Both the position numbers and the translations under genes were made by a program. A DNA stretch of 64,000 bases from Plantago major (lineage: Eukaryota; Streptophyta; Magnoliopsida; Lamiales; Plantaginaceae): assembly GCA_026545765.1 (NCBI GenBank), contig CM048841.1, forward strand, positions 6,731,145 through 6,795,144. The letters are read 5' to 3'. The notes below the pieces were generated by a model. The model did no database searches. It worked only from the letters and a program-made list of their open reading frames with translations, and was not told where the DNA came from. How positions within the stretch are numbered: the stretch's first letter is position 1; every line of letters starts with the position of its first letter. This document shows positions 57,483-64,000 of this stretch, piece by piece.

Positions 57483-57794
57483 CTATATCAAGTGTTTGTT
57501 TGGCTGTTTGTTTCCAAACTCATTCGTGATTGGCTTCTTCCTTTCAAGTTTGCCCTTGACTCTTTGTGGCTTCCTTCCTTTGGTTTTGGTATAATCTGGA
57601 TCTTTTACTCCTGTGGAAGCACAACTTGTTGATGTTGTTTGACATGGTTTCTGAGTGGGGGATTGTGTAAATGTTGTTGTATCAATGATAGCTTTGATAG
57701 CTAGTAAGTTCTGATGGTACCCGTCCTCTGATATCCTTCTAGCATCCATGTGCCCTTCTGCCTTTAATACAAGTTCTGTGTAGTTCCTGATCAT
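57483..57794 (-). pseudogene. Fragment resembling the C-terminus of a FAR1/MULE-type transposase
   Basis: A 103-codon frame on the minus strand ends with VKDPDYTKTKGRKPQRVKG and then a Lys/Arg-rich tail. This resembles the KTKGRP-type linker found near the end of FAR1-related and MULE transposases, where a CCHC knuckle usually follows; the knuckle is absent here. The catalytic DDE part is not seen. The tandem 102-bp array occupies the place where upstream coding sequence would be expected. The assignment rests on a short motif. Confidence 0.4.
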
Positions 57795-57879
57795 AAGTTG
57801 CCTCCAAGCAATGCATTCCTATGCATAGAACATATCAATGAGATGATAGAACATAATATTGATAGAATATATCATGGGT

Positions 57880-58575
57880 TAGGCATCATAACAACTCTCT
57901 ACTGCTACACGCCAACTACTTCTCATGGTATCATGGTGTGCAATGCAGAGAACATGGATTATATGACAGTGAGCATTGGATAAGCATCTTAACAAGTCTC
58001 CACAGGCTACATGCCAACTACTTTTCATGGCATCATGGTGTGTAATGCAAAGAACATGGATCATATGACAGGGAGCATGGGATAGGCATCTTAGCAAGTA
58101 TCTACTGGACACATGTCAACTACTTTTCATGGCATCATGGTGTGTAATGCAGAGAACATGGATCATATGACAGGGAGCATGGGATAGACATCTTAACAAG
58201 TATCTACTAGCCACATGTCAACTACTTTTCATGGCATCATGGTGTGTAATGCAGAGAACATGGAAATATTACAGGGAGCATGGGATAGGCATCTTAACAA
58301 GTATCTACTGGCCACATGTCAACTACTTTTCGTGGCATCATGGTGTGTAATGCAGAGAACATGGATCATATGACAGGGAGCATGGGATAGGCATCTGAAC
58401 AAGTATCTACTGGCCACATGCCAACTACTTTTCGTGGCATCATGGTGTGCAATGCAGAGAACATGGATCATATGACAGGGAGCATGGGATAGGCATCTTA
58501 GCAAGTATCTACTGGCCACATGCCAACTACTTTTCATGGCTACATGGTGTGTAATGTAGAGAACATGGATCATAT
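57880..58575 (-). repeat. 102-bp tandem array, about seven copies
   Basis: The junction word GCCAACTAC or GTCAACTAC occurs at 57911, 58013, 58115, 58217, 58318, 58420 and 58522, so the period is 101-102 bases. Because 102 is divisible by three, long stretches stay open on the minus strand. They read as 34-residue repeats containing CLSHAPCHMIHVLCI and HHDAMKSSWHVA. One copy (about 58260-58275) has a short deletion that breaks the frame. Units differ by a few percent. Confidence 0.93.
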
Positions 58576-58991
58576 TGAAAATTACTCAATAACGGTGACA
58601 GAACAACTACAATATGAAATCATGGGACAAATTGCGTAGAACATAGTAAAGATATTATAGAACATGACCTGTATTTTGAAGTTATACAAGTACATAAGCA
58701 AGCTCAATTGTCGAATTTGCTCCAGCTGAATCCGGAATCTACGATCATCAACTAGTGAAAATCACAAGAAAAACATACTAAAACCTTCATCTACGATCAA
58801 CAACAACTGAAAATCACAATGAAAACATACGATCGATCAACTATCTAGCTAAATCCTCAACGAAAACATGAAAACATATACGTAGCAGTGTAACAACACG
58901 ATCGATCAACTATCTAGCATTATTTTTCAATCAAATCAAAAAAAAAAAATCACAGTGATATGTTCGAACCTTTTGTATACACATTTTTTTA
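58576..58991. other. Element interior between the 102-bp array and the right promoter
   Basis: AT-rich sequence with two short repeats of CGATCGATCAACTATCTAGC (about 58829-58848 and 58899-58918). No gene is recognised. Confidence 0.5.
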
Positions 58992-59234
58992 CTATTTTCG
59001 AAAGATATAACAGCAGATCGAGAATGGTGAGAGCACAATCTTCAATGGCGAGATGAATTGATGAATTTCACTACGAATTTCGTGGTTTTCACGGTTTTTC
59101 CGGTGATAGAAACTAGAGAGAGAAAGAAGAGCGAGAAAGAAGAACGAGAAAGCGGCTGATGATGCGTGAAAGCTAGGGTTTAGCTGATGGTTTTGTGTAT
59201 TTATACCGGCCCGTATTACTATAGTCCGACCCAC
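58992..59234 (-). promoter_or_regulatory. Right-end promoter and leader of the inverted-repeat element
   Basis: On the minus strand a TATA box (GTATAAATAC, about 59196-59205) is followed by AAACCCTAGC and a CT-rich leader. This is a typical plant 5' UTR. The open frame across it begins before the TATA box and is unlikely to be a protein. Confidence 0.5.
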
Positions 59235-59348
59235 CTTCTGGCCCTTGGGTTGGGGTGTTTTTGGTAACTAGTTTTTAATTGTGGTTAATATGTAATATAT
59301 AAAAAGTATGTCTTAATGTCTTTATCTAAGGGCTGTCTCTTAGGAGAC

Positions 59349-59994
59349 CTTCTCATATAGTTAAAGATTTATATGTTACAAGGGTTGTTATATATGGTGT
59401 GTAAGAGTGAATTAATGTGTTTAATTAAGGAAAAAAAGATGGGGGTTTATATTTTAAAATTATTTACTTATTTTAAAATTATTTGATTGGTTTAACGTTG
59501 TTTGTATCATACCCTAGATTGACCATCTTTAAGTAGAATGTTTACTCACACCCTCTAAAATATGAGCATATTACACATAAACCCCTCTAATTGCAGCTTC
59601 GTTCCAATAATTTGAAAAAAAATTGTAATGGAATGATGACATATTGAAATCAGTGGGGGGCAATTGTACAATAAATGCAACACGAAGGACTGAATGCAAT
59701 TTCTGAATAAATTGTCAACCAGCAACATATTCTCAGAAAACCTACGCCATCTATAAACAATGGACAATCGAAATTCTCAGCTAAATCTAAGAAAGAATTT
59801 TCATCTGTATTGGTAGAAAATCACGCCACATGGACTCGATCCCATCACCTCATGTTTGTACTTTAACTCTATATCAATAACACCTTTGTTTTTTCCTTAT
59901 ATTAAAATTCAGTTACTATTCATTTATTATAACTTTGCTATAATCCCCTGATAAACTCTATGTCAAATAGCATGTTTACTTTTAGAAGAATTTA
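59349..59994. other. Intergenic DNA
   Basis: AT-rich. No gene or element recognised. Confidence 0.5.
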
Positions 59995-60396
59995 CAGCCT
60001 ATTTGGGAAGTGGCTAAGAGCCAACTAAAATCTCGTCTCTACCATTTTCGGGTTTGGCTAAAGGTTTTAACCGCGTTGAACAGTAGCCGGTTTAATCCAC
60101 CAACTATTCACAATTCAATTAAAGTTTATCTTTCTACCTACTATTTTTCTCTCACTTTACTTTTTCATTTATTATAACAACCTTAAATCAATCAAAATAA
60201 TAGTAGAACCAATCAAAATAATCTTAAAAACTCTTACACACATCACTTCGCTCTTACACATCATATATAATAAACCTGTAAAACTTTAATTTCATCCCAA
60301 ACACAAATTTTCAAAACCCAATTATGATTCAGTTACTATTCACGGTTAAAACCCAACTAAAACCTGGTCCGTTTTAATCGATTTCCAAATAGCCAC
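59995..60396. mobile_element. Tourist-like MITE, 402 bp
   Basis: The left end CAGCCTATTTGGGAAG pairs with the inverted right end GTGGCTATTTGGAAAT. TTA flanks both sides (59992-59994 and 60397-60399). No coding sequence. Confidence 0.72.
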
Positions 60397-61207
60397 TTAG
60401 TAACTTTTATATAATGCTAGTAGTCAATAAAAAGTCAAACTGTACTCCTTTCGTTTTTAGTCATCTTAGTTTTCTTAATTTTGATCGTTAACAGCCTAAC
60501 GTTTAAGTTCATAATGTTTGAAATATTATATTGAAGTAAAAAATGTGAATTATGAAATAATATAATTATACTAAAGTACAAAAAGTCAACCCACATTAGT
60601 GATATACAATTTTCTCTTCATTTATCCTTTTGTTTTCAATTTAACTTTTCATTTTATTACAAATAACCCCAAAACTTTTAAGCTATAAAATATAAATCCC
60701 AAAAACTGTGTACAATAGCTTTGTAAAACTGTGTGTAAGGATCTCTATTCCAGAATCCTTTTCAAGTCAAAGCAGCCTAATAGGTATTGTAGAATGTAGA
60801 GGTTTGTTGCATAATTTGCTTTTTTTTATGCTTAATTCCTCTCTTTATTCTTTGATTGGTCTGTGATTTAGTTTGGAACTGGATGACTTTCTTTCTATGT
60901 GGAGTTGTTTCAGGGTTGTTGTTTGGACTGTTGATGGTTTGCTCTTCATCTTTGATTGTATCCTGATAGGTATATCCCTTCTTTCCTTCTCCTCTCTTCT
61001 TCCTCCTCTTTTCTGGTCTGGCCATTAATAGCTTGCAAAACTTGGATATCTCTGGGAAACATTGTTTGACACGGCAGCTCTGTAAGTTGCTTTGAAGTAA
61101 GGCTGTGAACCTAGTTCATCACCTTGGGCAGCATTGGCAGAGATGGTGGCCCTTTTCTGGCGGCAAGTCACAGTTTACTGGAGCTTGTTGGGCTTTTATG
61201 GAAATTT
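60397..61207. other. Intergenic DNA with a CT-rich stretch
   Basis: Contains a Stowaway-like left end (GTACTCCTTTCGTTTTTAG near 60440) without a clear partner. A pyrimidine-rich segment near 60975-61020 opens a basic frame on the minus strand that looks like low complexity. No gene is supported. Confidence 0.45.
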
Positions 61208-61282
61208 CGGTGGTCTCGCCCTCCCAGTGTAGCAGTGGGTTAGTGTGGGATCCACTGCTACAGTGAAAGGGTGAGATCACCG
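61208..61282. repeat. Hairpin with 31-bp arms and 13-base loop
   Basis: Arms 61208-61238 and 61252-61282 are inverted copies that differ at five of 31 positions. Two of those would be G-U pairs in RNA from the + strand. Length and loop resemble a short fold-back RNA or MITE core. Confidence 0.75.
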
Positions 61283-62104
61283 AGGTAAGATCGGAGTCTA
61301 ATAGATCCTATTTGAATAGGACTTGTTTAAGATATAGCTTAGATCATAGTCTTGTACTAGAGTCTAGCTTCTTGTGCCTTTTGAGATATTCTTGTCTAAT
61401 TACTTCTGATTAGACTAGTTTTGAGATTAGTAATGATATATGATACATTGTATTGGAGTTTTACTCCTCTATCTTGTAATTTCACGGGCTTTAATGGATT
61501 TAATTGCTTCAAAAAATAAAATATAAATTCTAAAATAAATTCTCATGTGTTATTAAATGAAACTTGCATTTCATAATAAATGGTTTAATTAACAAATTGT
61601 GAGTAAATATAATTATTTAACAAAAGTCAATCAAAAATTGTAACGCTCCACTTGAAGTAACTGCTTTATATAACTAAATAAATAAATTATAAAATTATGA
61701 TTATAATAATCGTCATTTTCTATTACTTTTATTGTGCGTACTTGGTTTTTTAAATTTAATTATTATCGTTGTTTTATAAAATTTTAGGCTGGCATGTTAA
61801 TAGTTTAGATTTAACTCGTTTTATATCCAAACAAAGGCCTATGAAAGAACAGTCACTGTAATATGAACCACATGATTTTATAATACCTAATATTTGACCC
61901 CTTTAATATTTGAGACGTATTTGTAAAAATTAAAATAAGCAAATTAGTGTACATAATTCAATAATTACTATGGAATGGGAGAATGTGTATATATTTATAC
62001 AAGCTTGGTTACGAAGAGTTATATACTAGTACTTGTTTTGGACCTTCCAACACTAGTATTGAGAAAGAATTGTATTTCATCTTTTCATCATAAAAAAAAA
62101 AATA
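61283..62104. other. Intergenic DNA, possible retroelement 3' end
   Basis: 61300-61500 is less AT-rich and ends in CTTCAAAAAATAAAA near 61508-61522. This could be the tail of a decayed LINE or a processed transcript. The rest is AT-rich and shows nothing. Confidence 0.35.
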
Positions 62105-62363
62105 CACTCTCTCCATTTCAGGAAAAGTGTTACATTTTAATATTCTGCAGTTAATTGTCTTCGCGTTTGACCACAATTTACTCTTAAACGATATTAATAA
62201 ATAAATTATTAAAATTATATAATGAAAATTTATTAATTAAATTTTTATTATATGATTTTATTAAATTATTTACTACTATCGTTTATGGGTAACTTGTAGT
62301 CAAACTCGAAGGCAGTTGACCGGTTAAAGTCAAAATGTAACAATTTCTTTGAAATGGAGGGAG
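62105..62363. mobile_element. Stowaway MITE, 259 bp
   Basis: CTCTCTCCATTTCAGGAAAA at the left end and its inverted copy (TTTGAAATGGAGGGAG) at the right are flanked by TA (62103-62104 and 62364-62365). It belongs to the same general type as 39326-39523. Confidence 0.85.
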
Positions 62364-64000
62364 TATAATATAAGAGATTAAATAAATAAAATAAATTGGT
62401 AGAGATTTATCCATCCATCAGCTTAGCAACGAAGTATTGTAGTAACTAGTTAGCTAGCTAGTATTACTCATCACTCTAAATCCTTGTTCTTCAGCCACGC
62501 AAGACCGGCTCCAACAATTATCTGCATCCATTTAGATATACTTTAATCAAAATATGTCATCCTAACTACTTTCTTTGATTAGCATAGTAGAAAATGAACA
62601 AGAAATATTGTGCGATTATAACCAAGTGCAGCGAGAAACATCTAAACCTCTTCTCCTTATGTCCTCGAAACAATTAGAAGTGAAGAATGAACAGTCTTCT
62701 GCCTAGCAACTAGAATACAAGTTGATGGACCATGAAGAGGAGTAGAATCAATCTGGGCACATAGGCGAAGGGAAAGAGGCAAGCTGTAGGCTAGTATTCG
62801 GTGATAACTCACCCGCCCCGTGTTGAAGATATTACAAACATGATACAGTTGGGTAGGAATACTTCCAGAAATGGTATATACTCATCTATTTCTTTAGTAG
62901 TTTCATTGCTTAGTATCTATAGCTATGATCACCTGGGGATTTCGAATTAATGGGTAATTGTTACCCAGCCCAAATGGATCATATTTAGAAGAGTAATATA
63001 AACTTCTCCTGTTCATTACCAAAATGATTAGACTAAAGTCAAGTAACAAAGTTTCAGTTGTGTTTCAATGGAAGTATCGATGGTATAGTTCAATATGTTC
63101 ACCAAGTTACTGTTGGTCAAAATTTATAATAGTAGTAACATCTTAACTTGTATAGGTGTGTTTATGCAGTGCGGGGCTGTACACGTGATAGAAGCATGTC
63201 TAAAGTACATATTATAAGATTACTGCTTAAATTATACTAAGTGAGCTATTGATCATTAAATAGCAATAGATCGAGTGCTAGAATAACAAGTTTTACTCTA
63301 ACCATGGAATGTTCGGCAGTTAGGCAGGGCTTAAAGTATCCATATATCTTTGAGGAACTACCTAAACCAAATAGTATCCGGTTCAATCCCCAGTTTACAA
63401 GATAGCATATTAAAACCGAAAGAAATGTTGGGTTAGTATAATATGACAGTGCGTAACGAGAATACAATATTAACGTGAATGTTATTTTATGTCCTTACGC
63501 AGATGAGTACATGAGCTACCTATTTCCGGTGTTTAAAGATCCAGCTTAATTAACAATAACACTGGAACATTCAAGAGGTAAGGATTCTAGCCTTGTCTTT
63601 TATACCGTTTGGGCATCTGGCCCCTGGGGAAAATGGATATTTATTCTGTCTTGTTTGCAAGTATTATTGGCTGGTATTACTCTTGATACAATACTTAGCA
63701 TGTATAAGCCATTTCGGTTAGGCATACCCAATTAACCTTGATATCTTGTGAGACCTGGTATTGATCTGACCTCCTTGTACCATTCTTGTTTATCAGACTA
63801 GCCATAAATCTTGTTCATTGTTTCGATATTTGACCAGCCTTTCTTGCTATATTCCTATTAAACAGCCATTCGTTTGTTATTGTACTTGTTTAACCTCCTC
63901 ATTCGTTTGTTCATGACCTTTGTTATTGATTCTTATAAACCTTGAATAAGTTGGTCGACTCATGATCATCTTAGTTCATTTGAAACCTCTAATTTTGCAT
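62364..64000. other. Intergenic DNA at the right edge
   Basis: No gene is supported. A short minus-strand frame at 62471-62520 looks like a possible last exon (see findings). GGTTCAATCCCC near 63382 resembles a pol III B box without a matching A box. Confidence 0.4.

Larger units (their letters stand above)
55001..59348. mobile_element. 4.3-kb inverted-repeat element, probable MULE, non-autonomous
   Basis: The left end GTCTCTTAAGAGACGGTCTT (55001-55020, continuing to 55028) and the inverted right end (59321-59348) match over about 28 bases with four changes. Each end also contains its own small palindromes. Both ends carry an inward TATA box (TATAAATAG at 55145, + and the mirrored one near 59196-59206, minus). 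Inside are a spliced Lys-rich gene (+), a FAR1/MULE-like tail fragment (minus, 57483-57794) and long tandem arrays. The tail fragment supports a MULE origin. The left flank is an AT microsatellite, so a target duplication cannot be read. Confidence 0.65.

Noticed and set aside
57880-58575. CRISPR-like array
   Set aside because: The units are whole 102-bp tandem repeats without unique spacers, and this is plant nuclear DNA.
58992-59234. 80-codon minus-strand frame at the right end of the inverted-repeat element
   Set aside because: It begins before the TATA box and is mostly CT-rich leader, so it is probably untranslated.
60777-61025. 82-codon Lys-rich minus-strand frame
   Set aside because: It is low-complexity and comes from a pyrimidine-rich tract with no gene signals.
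63375-63395. GGTTCAATCCCC, a B-box-like word
   Set aside because: No cloverleaf can be formed with the flanking bases and no A box is present.

Overview
This is nuclear DNA from a flowering plant, most likely a eudicot. It is AT-rich, its genes have GT-AG introns, and it is packed with nested plant transposons. Only two conserved host genes are visible: a ZIP-family metal transporter (about 32752-35185, +) and a T-type cyclin, the regulatory partner of the P-TEFb kinase (about 40995-44780, +). The sequence does not fix the species.

Left part (1-28809) is a three-level nest. The 3' end of an L1-type LINE (27492-28809, +) is the target of a Ty3/gypsy element of the Tat type, read on the minus strand. 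Its 5' LTR is 26628-27491 and its 3' LTR lies beyond the left edge. That element carries gag, protease, RT, a first RNase H, a second RNase H and integrase. It also has extra genes in antisense (1-3111, +) with clear introns. A 16.2-kb Ty1/copia element (4342-20552, minus) sits inside the integrase gene, about 25 codons before its stop. Its two 1.7-kb LTRs, perfect 5-bp target duplication (TAATT), tRNA-iMet primer site and polypurine tract are all readable. Between pol and its 3' LTR the copia element has an additional multi-exon gene of about 5.6 kb with its own TATA box, as in Sirevirus-like elements. Both elements are broken by stops and frameshifts.

Middle part (28810-48308) holds the two host genes, several Stowaway- and Tourist-like MITEs, a solo TRIM terminal repeat, a 5'-truncated LINE (about 36350-39181), a MULE- or hAT-like inverted-repeat element (45335-46060) and a copia RNase H relic (about 46613-46930).

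Right part (48309-64000) has a second nest. A tiny TRIM retrotransposon has a hAT-type element in its left terminal repeat (48376-49173, 8-bp duplication). A 4.9-kb LINE lies in its right terminal repeat (49391-54308, minus, perfect 16-bp duplication). After an (AT)n tract comes a 4.3-kb inverted-repeat element (55001-59348). It has inward-facing promoters at both ends, a spliced lysine-rich gene, a fragment resembling a FAR1/MULE transposase tail, and two in-frame tandem arrays (21 bp and 102 bp). The last 4.6 kb is mostly featureless, apart from two MITEs and a 31-bp-stem hairpin at 61208-61282.
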